A stretch of DNA of 64,000 nucleotides from NCBI RefSeq assembly GCF_005871165.1, contig NZ_SWKP01000010.1, positions 111,221 through 175,220 of the forward strand. The letters are read 5' to 3'. The DNA is from Maricaulis alexandrii. GTDB lineage: Bacteria > Pseudomonadota > Alphaproteobacteria > Caulobacterales > Maricaulaceae. Shown here one piece after another: positions 25,620-34,579 of this stretch. A model generated the notes under the pieces. That model had not been told where the DNA came from. It did no database searches and saw only the letters and a program-made list of their open reading frames with translations. Made by a program: the position numbers and the translations under genes. Numbering within the stretch: position 1 is the first letter of the stretch; each line of letters starts with the position of its first letter.

Positions 25620-26945
25620 TCAGGCTTGCGGGTCGATCCCGTCGCGCGACAATTCTGCCTCGGAAGCCGGACGGGCCTCGCCTTCGGGATTGTCATACCA
25701 GCCAGGATCTTCCGTCCCGGTCAGACGGTCTCGCACTTTGAGAATGGTGAACATGCCGCCCATCGTGATGTAGTCGCGCGGGCCGCGAGCCCCGACCATG
25801 GGCAGGGAATTCTCCGGGATGTCCATATGGCCCATTTCCAGATGCGCGCCCATCTCGCCCATCCCGTCCTGACCCATCGTCATATAGGTCGGCAGGAGGG
25901 CGCCGACGGCGCGGTCGATCCGGCGGGCATTCACACCGGTCATATTGGGCAGATCATGACCCATCTGGTTCATGACATGGTGGGTCATGTGACAATGCAT
26001 GGCCCAGTCGCCCGGATTGTCGGCGACGAATTCCACGGTCCGCGTCGCCCCGGTCGGGACCAGGACGGTCGTGTCCGGATGCTGGGCGCTTTCCGGAATC
26101 AGGCCGCCATCGGTCTCCGTGATGCGGAAGGCATAGCCGTGCAGATGGATCGGGTGATGGTCCATCGCCGACAGATTGCCGAACCGGATCCGCACCCGCT
26201 CACCCCGCTCCGCCAGAAGCGGCGCCGTGCCCGGATAGCAGCGCGCATTCATGGTCAGGATGTTGAAATCGGCCATTGCATTCGGGTCGGGTCGCGAAGC
26301 GCCCGGCTGCAGCGACCATTCCGACAGCATGATGGCATAGTCCCGGTCGGGCAGCGGGCCGGATGGACGTCGCGGATGCACCACAATCATGCCCATCAGG
26401 CCGAGCGCCATCTGGGTCATCTCATCATGGTGGGAGTGGTACATGAAGGTGCCATGCTGGCGGAAGGTCCACTCATAGACGAAGGTCTCGCCCGGATGGA
26501 TGGAGCGCTGGGACAGACCGCCCACCCCGTCCATGCCGGAGGGCAGGATGACGCCGTGCCAGTGCACCGTGGTCGGGGCCGGCAGCCGGTTGGTGACATA
26601 GACGCGAACGCGATCACCTTCGACGGCTTCGATGGTGGGGCCGTGCGTACGGCCATTATAGCCCCAGGTCCGCGCCTGCAGGCCGGGGGCGAATTCGTGA
26701 TCGACCTCTTCGGAGACCAGGTGGAACACCTTCACCCCGCCTACGACCCGATAGGGCAGCGTCGCCCCGTCCGGGGTCACAACGGGCCGATAGTCCACAT
26801 TCGGGCGTCCCGGTGCCAGTCCGTCATGCTGGCTGACACTGGTGGAGTGGGCCGGGGTACGGGCATGGGCTGCGCCGGTCAGGCTGGCGGCTCCGGCCAA
26901 ACCCAGGCCGCCGGCCAGAAGGGCATCACGTCGGGATACGGACAT
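25620..26945 (-). CDS. Multicopper oxidase (CopA/CueO-like), Tat-exported
   Basis: The 441-residue protein begins with a Tat signal (SRRDALLAGG, followed by a hydrophobic stretch) and has three-cupredoxin multicopper oxidase motifs in order: HWHG (128-131), HSHHD (170-174), HPIHLHG (264-270) and HCHMTHHVMNQM (317-328), which supplies type 1 and type 2/3 copper ligands. It probably oxidises Cu(I) to Cu(II) in the periplasm. Met/His-rich parts after residue 330 (MTMGQDGMGEMGAHLEMGHMD) could bind extra copper. Its ATG shares one base with the stop of the upstream TolC-like gene, so they are coupled. Confidence 0.92.
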   Translation of the reverse strand: MSVSRRDALLAGGLGLAGAASLTGAAHARTPAHSTSVSQHDGLAPGRPNVDYRPVVTPDGATLPYRVVGGVKVFHLVSEEVDHEFAPGLQARTWGYNGRTHGPTIEAVEGDRVRVYVTNRLPAPTTVHWHGVILPSGMDGVGGLSQRSIHPGETFVYEWTFRQHGTFMYHSHHDEMTQMALGLMGMIVVHPRRPSGPLPDRDYAIMLSEWSLQPGASRPDPNAMADFNILTMNARCYPGTAPLLAERGERVRIRFGNLSAMDHHPIHLHGYAFRITETDGGLIPESAQHPDTTVLVPTGATRTVEFVADNPGDWAMHCHMTHHVMNQMGHDLPNMTGVNARRIDRAVGALLPTYMTMGQDGMGEMGAHLEMGHMDIPENSLPMVGARGPRDYITMGGMFTILKVRDRLTGTEDPGWYDNPEGEARPASEAELSRDGIDPQA

Positions 26946-28306
26946 CAGTGGCCTCCTTCATCGCTGGGCGCCGCCATGGCATTTCCGGCGCTTGCCGACA
27001 GGACAGCGGGAGACCCGCCGGCCCGGATCTGCTGGATGCGGACTTCCGCCTTCTGAGCCTGAGCCAGGGCGTCGACCAGGTTCTGGCCAGCCTGGGTGCG
27101 CATTTCGAATGCCGCCATCAGTTCGAACACCCCGATCTGCATGGCGTTATAGTGCCGCAAGCTCTCCGCCAGCATGGATTCCGAGGTCGGCAAGATCCGG
27201 CTCTGCAGCGCGTCGAGTGTCACCATCGCGGCCTCGTGGGCCTGTTCCGCCTGCCGGATGGCAATCCGGATATCGGTTTCGGTCTGGGCAAAACGGTCCG
27301 CCGCCTGACTGGCCCGGATGCGGGCTGCCGCACGCCGCGGTCCGCCCCAATCAAAAACCGGCACAACCGTTTCCAGGCTGACCCCTTCGATCCAGTCACC
27401 ATCTTCGCGCTCGGCGACAAAACCGACTTCGGTGTGCTCCAGCAGGCTGGCCCAGTTTTCCAACCCGGCCTCGCGGGCGAAGGCCTCGGCCTCGGCGCGG
27501 GCTGCGGCCAGCGGCAGGCTGGCCTCCCGGGCCTGGTCCAGATCGATCTGCACAGATTCGTCGTTGGGCGCATCCAGCCGGTCGGGCAGCTCAACCGCGG
27601 TTTCCGGCGGCAAGCCCATCAGGCCGAGCAGTGTCAGGCGGGCCTGGTCAGCCTCGACCGCAGCGGCCTGGGCTTCGAGACGAGCCTGTTCAGCGAACAG
27701 GGTCTCCCGGACCAGATCCAGTCGCGGCGTGTTTCCGGCATCATGGATTTCCTCAGCGACCAGGCGGCTGGCTTCCGCCGCCTCCGCGATCACGGACTGG
27801 AGTTCGGCCCGCTGCTCTGCGGCCACCGCATCAATCCAGGCCAGCCGGATTTCGGCGGCAAAATCGATGGCGCGCAGAACGGCGCGGTCCCGGGTCGCGT
27901 CATAGCGCGTCCGGGCCGCAGCCGACCGCCAGGGTGTTGCCACCACGCCCATGACCGACGCCATCAGATCAACATCGAAGAAGTCCGGCTCACCCTCGTG
28001 CGGTTGCCAGACGATCCCCAGAAGCGGATTTTCCGGACGCGAGGCCTGCAGCCAATCAGCCCGGGCCAGACCGGCTTCGGCCAGGTCCGCCGCCAGGCCG
28101 CGATTATTGGCCAAGGCGTAGGCGACAGCGGTTTCGCGATCCAGACGCTCGCCCTCGGCCGGCAGGACGGGCGGTGCCGTCGACACGGCCTGACGGGCCT
28201 GGATATCGGTATCAATCAAGGCGCGCTCCGCGGCCATGTCGACACTGGCGCAGGCGGTCATCAGGAGCGGCAGAAGAAGGCAGGAGAAGCGGCGTATTGC
28301 AATCAT
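26945..28306 (-). CDS. TolC/CusC-family outer-membrane efflux lipoprotein
   Basis: The 453-residue protein has lipobox LLMTAC, then two outer-membrane-efflux repeats with long coiled coils (residues about 50-230 and 240-430), such as ETAVAYALANNRGLAADLAEA and the second-half AEAEAFAREAGLENW. TolC-family channels trimerise and connect to inner-membrane pumps. No membrane fusion protein or pump gene is adjacent, so the partner must be elsewhere or the protein works differently. ATG 28306 (MIAIRRFS) is preferred to 28324, because the latter lies in the CsoR-type palindrome. It is the first gene of the copper operon and divergent from csoR. Confidence 0.85.
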   Translation of the reverse strand: MIAIRRFSCLLLPLLMTACASVDMAAERALIDTDIQARQAVSTAPPVLPAEGERLDRETAVAYALANNRGLAADLAEAGLARADWLQASRPENPLLGIVWQPHEGEPDFFDVDLMASVMGVVATPWRSAAARTRYDATRDRAVLRAIDFAAEIRLAWIDAVAAEQRAELQSVIAEAAEASRLVAEEIHDAGNTPRLDLVRETLFAEQARLEAQAAAVEADQARLTLLGLMGLPPETAVELPDRLDAPNDESVQIDLDQAREASLPLAAARAEAEAFAREAGLENWASLLEHTEVGFVAEREDGDWIEGVSLETVVPVFDWGGPRRAAARIRASQAADRFAQTETDIRIAIRQAEQAHEAAMVTLDALQSRILPTSESMLAESLRHYNAMQIGVFELMAAFEMRTQAGQNLVDALAQAQKAEVRIQQIRAGGSPAVLSASAGNAMAAPSDEGGH

Positions 28307-28322
28307 GCCTTCAGCCGCTAAC

Positions 28323-28339
28323 ATACCCCCTCAGGGTAT
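28323..28339. promoter_or_regulatory. Probable CsoR operator
   Basis: ATACCCCCTCAGGGTAT contains the 6-bp inverted repeat ATACCC/GGGTAT around CCTCA. It lies between the divergent tolC-like and csoR genes and has the G/C-tract dyad shape known for CsoR-family sites. Confidence 0.65.
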
Positions 28340-28351
28340 ACAAGGTGAGAG

Positions 28352-28648
28352 ATGACACACGAAAGCGTGAGCCTGTCGGACCGGCGCGAGAAAAGCCTCA
28401 ACCGTCTCAAGCGGATCGAGGGCCAGGTGCGCGGTGTTGTGCGCATGATCGAGAGTGACCGCTATTGCATCGACGTGCTCACTCAGCTGTCGGCCATCAA
28501 GTCGGCCCTGTCAGCGGTCGAGGGCGAGATCCTCAAGGACCATTCCGAACGTTGCGTCGCATCGGCCATCGGATCAGGTGACGCAGCTGAACAGCAGGCC
28601 AAGATGGGCGAACTCATCGGCCTCCTGCACAAACACTACAAGCTCTGA
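28352..28648 (+). CDS. csoR: CsoR family copper-sensing repressor
   Basis: The 98-residue protein is an all-helical CsoR/RcnR-type repressor. Cys39, His64 and Cys68 (in RYCID, LKDHSERC) have the spacing of the Cu(I)-binding C-H-C set of CsoR, and the N-terminal LNRLKRIEGQVRGVVRMIE is the family signature. Copper binding should release it from DNA and induce the divergent tolC-like/oxidase/CusF-like operon and itself. The operator is in the gap, 45 bases between ATGs. Confidence 0.9.
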   Translation: MTHESVSLSDRREKSLNRLKRIEGQVRGVVRMIESDRYCIDVLTQLSAIKSALSAVEGEILKDHSERCVASAIGSGDAAEQQAKMGELIGLLHKHYKL

Positions 28649-28660
28649 CGGCCTGTCGGA

Positions 28661-29509
28661 TTACTGGAAGAATTGCAGAATAGTGCGTGGACGCTGATTG
28701 GCGATCTGCAGGGCCTGCATGCCCAGCTCTTCGCGCACCAGCATCGCCTCGAGCCGGGCGCCCTCCCGGCCCAGATCAGCATCAATCAGATTGCCGATCC
28801 CGGAGGCCGTCTCGTCGATCTGCTTGATCAGGAGGGTGCGTTGCACGTCCAGCGTCTTGAGCGAAACGCCCAGGCGCGAGACCGAGGCATTCACCGCGCT
28901 CATGGAATCCTCGAAAGCCTGGACCATGGCCGTGTCCGGTCGGGCAGCCATGCCGGATGAATCCGTCGCCGGCAGGGTGAAGCCGAGCTGACTGTCGAAG
29001 ATCCCGCCACCATCGGACAAATCCTCGGCGGCAATCGTCATCTGCGCATTCGGATCGCCGGACACGATGGCGGAGATATCGCTGGCCCCGGCTTCCAGCA
29101 GGTTGAGATCATTGAAGCTGGCATTCTCGACCAGTCGCTGGGCCTGGTTTCCCAGCGCGACGAAATCATCCATCAGGGTGCGCCAGCTGGTCTCGTCGAG
29201 TGTGGTGTCGGTGGCGGCGACCATTTTCGCCTGCATCTCCACCATCAGGTCGGACACGCCCTCGGCCGCGGCCAGGGCGGTCGACACGACGCCGGTCACC
29301 AGATCGATGGAGGTCAGCGCTTCCTCGCGTCCGGCATTGGACGCACGCATGCCCTGCGCCAAGGCCCAGATTGCGCCATTGTCGCTGGCTGTGCTCACCT
29401 CGAGCCCCGTCACGATCCGGGCCTGGATATCGACCCGTTCCTTCTCCAGCCGCGTCATGTGCTGGAGTGCGGAGTTCACGGCGGACATGGAATGCACGGA
29501 ATAGGTCAC
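28661..29509 (-). CDS. Orphan flagellin
   Basis: The 282-residue protein has both conserved flagellin ends: an N-terminal D0/D1 helix (MSAVNSALQHMTRLEKERVDI, SLIGL-like RIVTGLEVSTASDNGAIWALAQGM read as blocks) and a C-terminal D0 (GREGARLEAMLVREELGMQAL, then QIANQRPRTILQFF). The variable centre is short, as in alphaproteobacterial flagellins. GTG 29509 (VTYSVHS) gives the right N-terminus; ATG 29488 is an alternative. It is not accompanied by flaF, flbT or other flagellar genes and sits inside an accessory stretch, so it may be an alternative filament subunit exported by machinery elsewhere. Confidence 0.85.
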   Translation of the reverse strand: MTYSVHSMSAVNSALQHMTRLEKERVDIQARIVTGLEVSTASDNGAIWALAQGMRASNAGREEALTSIDLVTGVVSTALAAAEGVSDLMVEMQAKMVAATDTTLDETSWRTLMDDFVALGNQAQRLVENASFNDLNLLEAGASDISAIVSGDPNAQMTIAAEDLSDGGGIFDSQLGFTLPATDSSGMAARPDTAMVQAFEDSMSAVNASVSRLGVSLKTLDVQRTLLIKQIDETASGIGNLIDADLGREGARLEAMLVREELGMQALQIANQRPRTILQFFQ

Positions 29510-29707
29510 CCGTAACGCACCACCACCAAAGAAACATGAGGGCCCGCTTATGCTGCGGACTCCAGCCGTCATCCTATCGAGCGCAAGGTTATCGAAACCT
29601 TTCAGGCGGGCTCATGAAATAACCCGCCGGTCCGGCACTGCAGTTGGGGCGGGGTGCGACATGGCGTAGCGCTCGCAATTTCAAGCGGAATGGTTAGGTT
29701 GTCCCCC

Positions 29708-31621
29708 ATGAGCCAACCGCCTGCCGATCCCGATGCGTTCAAGCGCGCCCTGACCATCACCACGCGTGCCGTGGCGGGGGAAAAGGACCTCGACATCCGT
29801 TTCGGGGGCGAGATCGCCGGCCTGTCCGGCGGACGGATCGTCCTGCCCAATCCGGGCACCCAGCCCTCCGCCGAAGCCGCGGCTGCCGTGCGTGGCCGGG
29901 CCGACGCGCTGGCCCTTCGCCTGGCGCACCATGACGAGGCCGCCCATGTGAGCAGCCTGCCTTCCGGAGCGACCGCCCGGGCGATCTTCAACGCGGCCGA
30001 GCAGGCGCGGGTGGAAGGTCTCGGCGCCCGCGACATGAAAGGGATGGGCGACAATCTGGATGCCGCCCTGATCGCGCGCTGCCGCCAGAAGGGCTGGCAG
30101 GCCGTCACGGAACGCCAGGCGGCCCCGATGGAAGAGGCCGTCGCCATGCTGGTGCGTGAACGCGTCACCGGCCGCGAGACCCCGCCCGAGGCGGCCGGTC
30201 TGATGACGCTCTGGCGTGAGCAGATCGAGGACGTCGCCGGCGACTCGCTGGACGCCCTGGCCAAGAATGCCAACGACCAGAAAGCCTTCGCCGAGTTGCT
30301 GCGCAATGTGATCCAGGATCTCGACCTGGCCGATGAGCTGGGCGGCGATCCGGAAGACAGCGACAATCCGGACGATGAGGATGAAGGCGTCGACCGGGAA
30401 CAGCGCACTGGCGATGAGGACGAGGAAAACCCGGGCGACCAGTCCGAACAACCCGACACGCCCGACGCCTCCGGCGAGGCCGGGGATGAGGAAGAGATCA
30501 ATGCGGACGGCGAGGATGCCGATACCCGCGTCGATGCCATGGATGATGAAGGCGCCGCCCAGACCGCGATGCGCCCCAACTGGCAGCCCTCCAGCGACAC
30601 CAATGCCAAGGCCTACAAGGTCTTCACGCGCGAGTTCGATGAGGTCATCCAGGCCCCGGATCTGTGTGATGCGGAAGAGCTGGAACGCTTGCGCAAATAT
30701 CTCGACAACACGCTCAAGGGCATGGACCAGGTCGTCGGCCGTCTGGCCAACCGGCTGCAGCGCCGGCTGATGGCGCAGCAGGAACGCTCCTGGAAGTTCG
30801 ACCTCGAAGAAGGCGTGCTGGACGGGTCCCGCTTGGCCCGCGTCATCGCCGACCCGACCCTGCCGCTGTCCTACAAGCAGGAAAGCGATACCGAATTCCG
30901 CGACACCATCGTCACCCTGTTGCTGGACAATTCCGGCTCGATGCGGGGCCGGCCGATCATGGTCGCTGCGGCCTGTGCCGACATTCTCGCCCGCACGCTG
31001 GAACGCTGCGGTGTGAAGACCGAGATCCTCGGCTTCACCACCAAGGCCTGGAAGGGAGGGCGGTCGAAGGAGAAATGGCTGTCCGAGGGCAAGCCGCCCC
31101 AACCGGGCCGCCTCAATGATCTGCGCCACATCATCTACAAGTCCGCCGACACGCCCTGGCGCCGCGCCCGGGTCAATCTCGGCCTGATGATGCGCGAGGG
31201 CCTGTTGAAGGAAAACATCGATGGCGAGGCCCTGCTCTGGGCCTGGAAACGCCTCGGTGCGCGGCCGGAACAGCGCCGCATCCTGATGGTGATATCCGAT
31301 GGCGCTCCGGTCGATGACGGCACCCAGTCCGCCAATTCCGCCGGTTATCTGGAACGCCATCTGCGCGAGACCATCGCTCAGATCGAAAACCGGTCCGAGG
31401 TGGAACTCCTCGCCATCGGCATCGGTCATGATGTGACCCGCTGGTACAAGCGCGCCGTCACCATCAATGATGTCGACCAGCTCGGCGGTGCCATCACCGA
31501 CCAGCTCGCCGCCCTGTTCGACGAGGATGGCGGCAAGGGCACAGGCTTCGGCTCTGTCCAGGGCGGCCCCATGTCCGGCCTCAAACGCGCCGACTGGTCC
31601 AGCCTGTCCGGCGGACGCTGA
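29708..31621 (+). CDS. cobT: Cobaltochelatase subunit CobT (VWA domain)
   Basis: The 637-residue protein has an N-terminal helical part (residues 1-200), a long acidic linker rich in Asp/Glu (about 215-300) and a C-terminal von Willebrand A domain with the MIDAS motif DNSGSMRG and later [13 protein letters not shown]. CobT binds CobS to form the chelatase chaperone complex. ATG 29708 (MSQPPADPD) is selected; ATG 29690 is an alternative. cobT lies 6.4 kb from cobS in the same orientation, with accessory metal and flagellin genes between. Confidence 0.95.
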   Translation: MSQPPADPDAFKRALTITTRAVAGEKDLDIRFGGEIAGLSGGRIVLPNPGTQPSAEAAAAVRGRADALALRLAHHDEAAHVSSLPSGATARAIFNAAEQARVEGLGARDMKGMGDNLDAALIARCRQKGWQAVTERQAAPMEEAVAMLVRERVTGRETPPEAAGLMTLWREQIEDVAGDSLDALAKNANDQKAFAELLRNVIQDLDLADELGGDPEDSDNPDDEDEGVDREQRTGDEDEENPGDQSEQPDTPDASGEAGDEEEINADGEDADTRVDAMDDEGAAQTAMRPNWQPSSDTNAKAYKVFTREFDEVIQAPDLCDAEELERLRKYLDNTLKGMDQVVGRLANRLQRRLMAQQERSWKFDLEEGVLDGSRLARVIADPTLPLSYKQESDTEFRDTIVTLLLDNSGSMRGRPIMVAAACADILARTLERCGVKTEILGFTTKAWKGGRSKEKWLSEGKPPQPGRLNDLRHIIYKSADTPWRRARVNLGLMMREGLLKENIDGEALLWAWKRLGARPEQRRILMVISDGAPVDDGTQSANSAGYLERHLRETIAQIENRSEVELLAIGIGHDVTRWYKRAVTINDVDQLGGAITDQLAALFDEDGGKGTGFGSVQGGPMSGLKRADWSSLSGGR

Positions 31622-31647
31622 TCTATTGCCTCAAGCACGGACTTTGA

Positions 31648-31899
31648 CGCCACGGCGTTTCCGCCTGGCGGTATGAGAGGTGTGCGGGAGACCTGACGGG
31701 TCGGATTTAGCTATGAGTGTGAGTGACCTGACCGGTCTCCCGCACGCGGAGATTTGATCGTCTTCCCTTGCGGGCGACGCACCGAAACCGCCTGGGTGCC
31801 AGCACGGTCGTGACCTTGTGCCGTGTGGCCCGGGCGATGGCCCTGCCGGAGCTTGGGATGTCACCCCCTCGCGCGGACAGGCTCCGCACACCTCCGGGC
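31648..31899. ncRNA. Candidate structured RNA or palindromic element
   Basis: A bulged 9-bp hairpin (CGCCA at 31648-31652 with TGGCG at 31666-31670) is followed by a 12-bp perfect inverted repeat GTGCGGGAGACC (31682-31693) / GGTCTCCCGCAC (31734-31745). A bulged long stem then occupies about 31785-31835, and CGGAGC...GCTCCG encloses the end. GAGGTGTGCGG at 31677 recurs inverted at about 31885-31894. No family such as RNase P, tmRNA, SRP or 6S was recognised, and strand is unknown. Confidence 0.35.
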
Positions 31900-31989
31900 A
31901 CAAGGGACTGAGCTCATGCCTCTCTTCCCGGAAGTCGAGGAAAGTCTCTCACAGGTTTTCAGGGTGGGGATAAGTTTGGCTGGATCGGC

Positions 31990-32128
31990 ACTCCCTCTCC
32001 CTTGGGGAGAGGGTGGCGCGCATGCGCCGGGATAGGGGGAAATCCCGGTGTTTACAGGTAATCGCGAGGACCCCGCCATCCCCCCTCATCCGCCGCTTCG
32101 CGGCACCTTCTCCCCAGGGAGAAGGAGG
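31990..32128 (+). repeat. Dispersed two-hairpin repeat, copy A
   Basis: A ~139-bp element begins with the hairpin ACTCCCTCTCCCTTGGGGAG and ends with CACCTTCTCCCCAGGGAG. Its middle has the palindrome GCGCGCATGCGCC and the segment TCATCCGCCGCTTCGCGGCA. It matches the inverted copy at 54664-54800 over its whole length with few differences. Confidence 0.85.
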
Positions 32129-32229
32129 GGGTTGAGGCTGGCACGATCCACGCCCGCCTGAGGCGGGCGCCCCCTTCGGCCCGAAGCGCTGCTTCGGTCC
32201 ACTTCCCCCGCTGCGCGGGGGCAGAAAAC

Positions 32230-33996
32230 CTACTCCTCCGAATGATGGAAGCTGTGGGGGCTTTCCCAGACGACCTCGCCGTCCACGACCGTCATCCAGG
32301 GGTCCACGGTGAGGATATCCTCGGCGGGGATGGTCATGATGTCGGCGGAGAAGATGGTGAAGTCGGCGCGCTTGCCTTCCTCGATGGAGCCCAACTCGTC
32401 CTCGCGGAAGGAGGCGTAGGCGGGCCAGAGGGTGAAGAATTTGAGGGCATCCTCGCGGGACAGCGCCTCCTCGGCATGCCAGTTCTCACCCTGGAAACCG
32501 GTGAGATCGGCGCGGGCCACGGCGGCGTAGAATTCGATGCGCGGATCGCCCTGTTCCACCGGCGCATCGGAACCGCCGGTGATGTGGGCGCCGGCGTCCA
32601 GCAGGCTTTGCCAGGCATAGGCCCCGACCAGGCGGTCATCGCCGAGCCGGTCCGGCGCGAAGTGGAGATCGCCGATGGCGTGGGAAGGCTGGAAGGAGGC
32701 GATCACGCCCAGTTCGGCAAAGCGCGGGATATCGGCCGGGTCAATGATCTGGCTGTGCTCGTCCCGCCAGCGATGATCGGTCAGGGCGCGTTCCGCCTCG
32801 GGCACCTGGGCCAGGGCTTCCTCGACCCAGTCGAGCAGGTGCCGGTTGCCGCGATCGCCGATGGCGTGGACATTCACCTGCACCCCGTCACGCAAGGCCT
32901 GTGTCATGACGCTGATCGTCTCGTCGGCCTCGGCGATGGCCAGGCCGGACGTGTCCGGACGGTCGGCATAGGGTTCCAGCAGGGCGGCGCCGCGCGAGCC
33001 GAGAGCGCCGTCCATGTAGAGCTTGATCGACCGCGTGATCACCCGGCCCTCATCCGCCACGCGCGGGGCCTGCGGGGCCAGCCAGGCATAGCCGTCCGGA
33101 TTGACGGAGATATAGGAACGGATCGGCAGGCGGTCGTCTTCGGCCAGACCCTCGATGATCTCGACATCCGTCCAGGGCACGGACATGTCATGCGCGCCGG
33201 TCCAGCCGAGCGAGGCCAGACGCATGGCGCCTTCCGCATAAATGTCACCACGCTCGGCGCCTTCCGGCTCGGTCACCAGTTCACCCATCGGATACATGGC
33301 GGTATCGATCAGCATGCCGGTCGGCTCGCCCGCCTCGTCAAACAGGATTTCCCCGCCCGAGGGCGCGACACTGTCGCGGGTGATGCCGGCTGCCGCGAGC
33401 GCGGCCGAGTTGGCGACGAGGGCATGGCCATCGGCGCGCGTCAGGATGACGGGATTGTCCGGCGAGACCGCATCCAGATCCTGGCGATTGGGGAAACGGT
33501 CCTCCGGCCAGTGCGTCTCGATCCAGCCACGACCGGTCACCACGGTGCCAGGCGCCGCCGTCCCGACCGCAGCCTCGACCCGTTCCACCAGCTGCGCAAT
33601 GGAGGTCACATCATCCAGATTGAGGTTCCGCTCGCGCTCACCCACGCCCATGACGTGGATATGGCTGTCGGTGAAGCCGGGATACATGGCCCCGCCATTG
33701 AGATCGATGATCCGGGTTTCCGGACCCATCCAGATTGAAGCGCCCGCTTCGGGACCCGCAAAGACGATCCGGCCATCGGCGATGGCGACCGCACCGACGG
33801 TGGGGCGGGAATCATCGGCGGTATAGATGGAGCCGCCCCAGAAAACTGCATCGGCAGCGGCGACACCGGCGGGCTCGCTCGCAGGGGCCGTGGCGGGGGC
33901 CGCCCCCGCGGCGGCCTCGTCCGGTTCGGGCTGACCGCCGCAGGCCGCCAGGGCCAGCACGCTCACCGATACGGCAATGGAACGAAGATGAATCAT
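32230..33996 (-). CDS. Amidohydrolase-family (YtcJ-like) lipoprotein
   Basis: The 588-residue protein has lipobox LALAAC (Cys19), a Pro/Ala linker, then the amidohydrolase-3 fold: GGAMYPGFTDSHIHVMGVG with the HxH metal motif, VNVHAIGDRGNRHLLD, WRDEHSQIIDPADI and ASFQPSHAIGD with further His ligands, and THE-type end ITGGSDAPVE. Proteins of this group hydrolyse amide or ester bonds in unknown small molecules. It is probably anchored in the envelope. It stands alone, with its own 3' hairpins. Confidence 0.87.
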   Translation of the reverse strand: MIHLRSIAVSVSVLALAACGGQPEPDEAAAGAAPATAPASEPAGVAAADAVFWGGSIYTADDSRPTVGAVAIADGRIVFAGPEAGASIWMGPETRIIDLNGGAMYPGFTDSHIHVMGVGERERNLNLDDVTSIAQLVERVEAAVGTAAPGTVVTGRGWIETHWPEDRFPNRQDLDAVSPDNPVILTRADGHALVANSAALAAAGITRDSVAPSGGEILFDEAGEPTGMLIDTAMYPMGELVTEPEGAERGDIYAEGAMRLASLGWTGAHDMSVPWTDVEIIEGLAEDDRLPIRSYISVNPDGYAWLAPQAPRVADEGRVITRSIKLYMDGALGSRGAALLEPYADRPDTSGLAIAEADETISVMTQALRDGVQVNVHAIGDRGNRHLLDWVEEALAQVPEAERALTDHRWRDEHSQIIDPADIPRFAELGVIASFQPSHAIGDLHFAPDRLGDDRLVGAYAWQSLLDAGAHITGGSDAPVEQGDPRIEFYAAVARADLTGFQGENWHAEEALSREDALKFFTLWPAYASFREDELGSIEEGKRADFTIFSADIMTIPAEDILTVDPWMTVVDGEVVWESPHSFHHSEE

Positions 33997-34050
33997 GACG
34001 GCCTCCCCCGGAAAATCCCGGCGAGGCTAGCGGGCAGGCGCACAAACGAC

Positions 34051-34076
34051 AACGCCCGCTGCAAGCAGCGGGCGTT
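34051..34076 (-). terminator. Terminator of rpmB
   Basis: AACGCCCGCTGC (34051-34062) and GCAGCGGGCGTT (34065-34076) form a perfect 12-bp stem with a two-base gap, 27 bases after the rpmB stop. On the minus strand it is followed by GTCGTTTGTG. Confidence 0.75.
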
Positions 34077-34103
34077 GATCATGATCGTGATGGGCCGGCA
34101 GGC

Positions 34104-34388
34104 TTACGCCGCGTTGGCCTTCTTCAGCTCGCGCTTGATCTTCAGGGCACGATCCGAGAGCTTCTCGTCACGGGCCTTCAGCAGGAAAGCGTCCAGGCCG
34201 CCGACATGGTCGACGGAACGCAGGGCTTTCGCGGCAATGCGCAGTTTGAAGCTGCGACCCAGCTTTTCAGAGGCCAGGGTCACATCGCACAGGTTCGGCA
34301 GAAAACGGCGGCGGGTTTTGTTCTGAGCGTGGGAGACATTGTTCCCCGTCATCACGCCCGTGCCGGTCAGTTCGCAGCGACGCGCCAT
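34104..34388 (-). CDS. rpmB: 50S ribosomal protein L28
   Basis: The 94-residue protein matches L28: [24 protein letters not shown] in blocks, then [16 protein letters not shown] and a basic C-terminal helix [13 protein letters not shown]. It is part of the large ribosomal subunit. ATG 34388 gives the standard start; a frame beginning 9 bases earlier is disregarded. It is divergent from the DUF3108 gene, a conserved alphaproteobacterial neighbour. Confidence 0.98.
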   Translation of the reverse strand: MARRCELTGTGVMTGNNVSHAQNKTRRRFLPNLCDVTLASEKLGRSFKLRIAAKALRSVDHVGGLDAFLLKARDEKLSDRALKIKRELKKANAA

Positions 34389-34579
34389 AAGTCGCACCTT
34401 TCAAGTATAACAATCCGTGCACACCGGCCTTGCGACCAGTGCGAGAGCGGGCGAATTACCGGAGCGGAACGAGCCCGTCAAGCGCGGAGCGTTCATCTTG
34501 CAGCCGGTTTCATCCTGTTATTGCAGTTGCTATGAGTGGTTCCAATCCCTGGGCGGGGTGCCAATTAGGAGAGTCCTTC

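Larger units (their letters stand above)
31622..32229. other. Non-coding stretch with strong secondary structure and dispersed repeats
   Basis: No gene is seen in these 608 bases. From 31648 to about 31900 the DNA is full of inverted repeats. From 31990 to 32128 there is a copy of a dispersed repeat. From about 32150 to 32225 there are further tight GC hairpins (GCCCGCCTGAGGCGGGC, CCCCCGCTGCGCGGGGG) directly downstream of the minus-strand amidohydrolase, which could end its transcript. Confidence 0.6.

Noticed and set aside
31648..31899. RNase P RNA, tmRNA, SRP RNA or cobalamin riboswitch
   Set aside because: None of the signature sequences that I know for these RNAs is present, so only a candidate structured element is reported.
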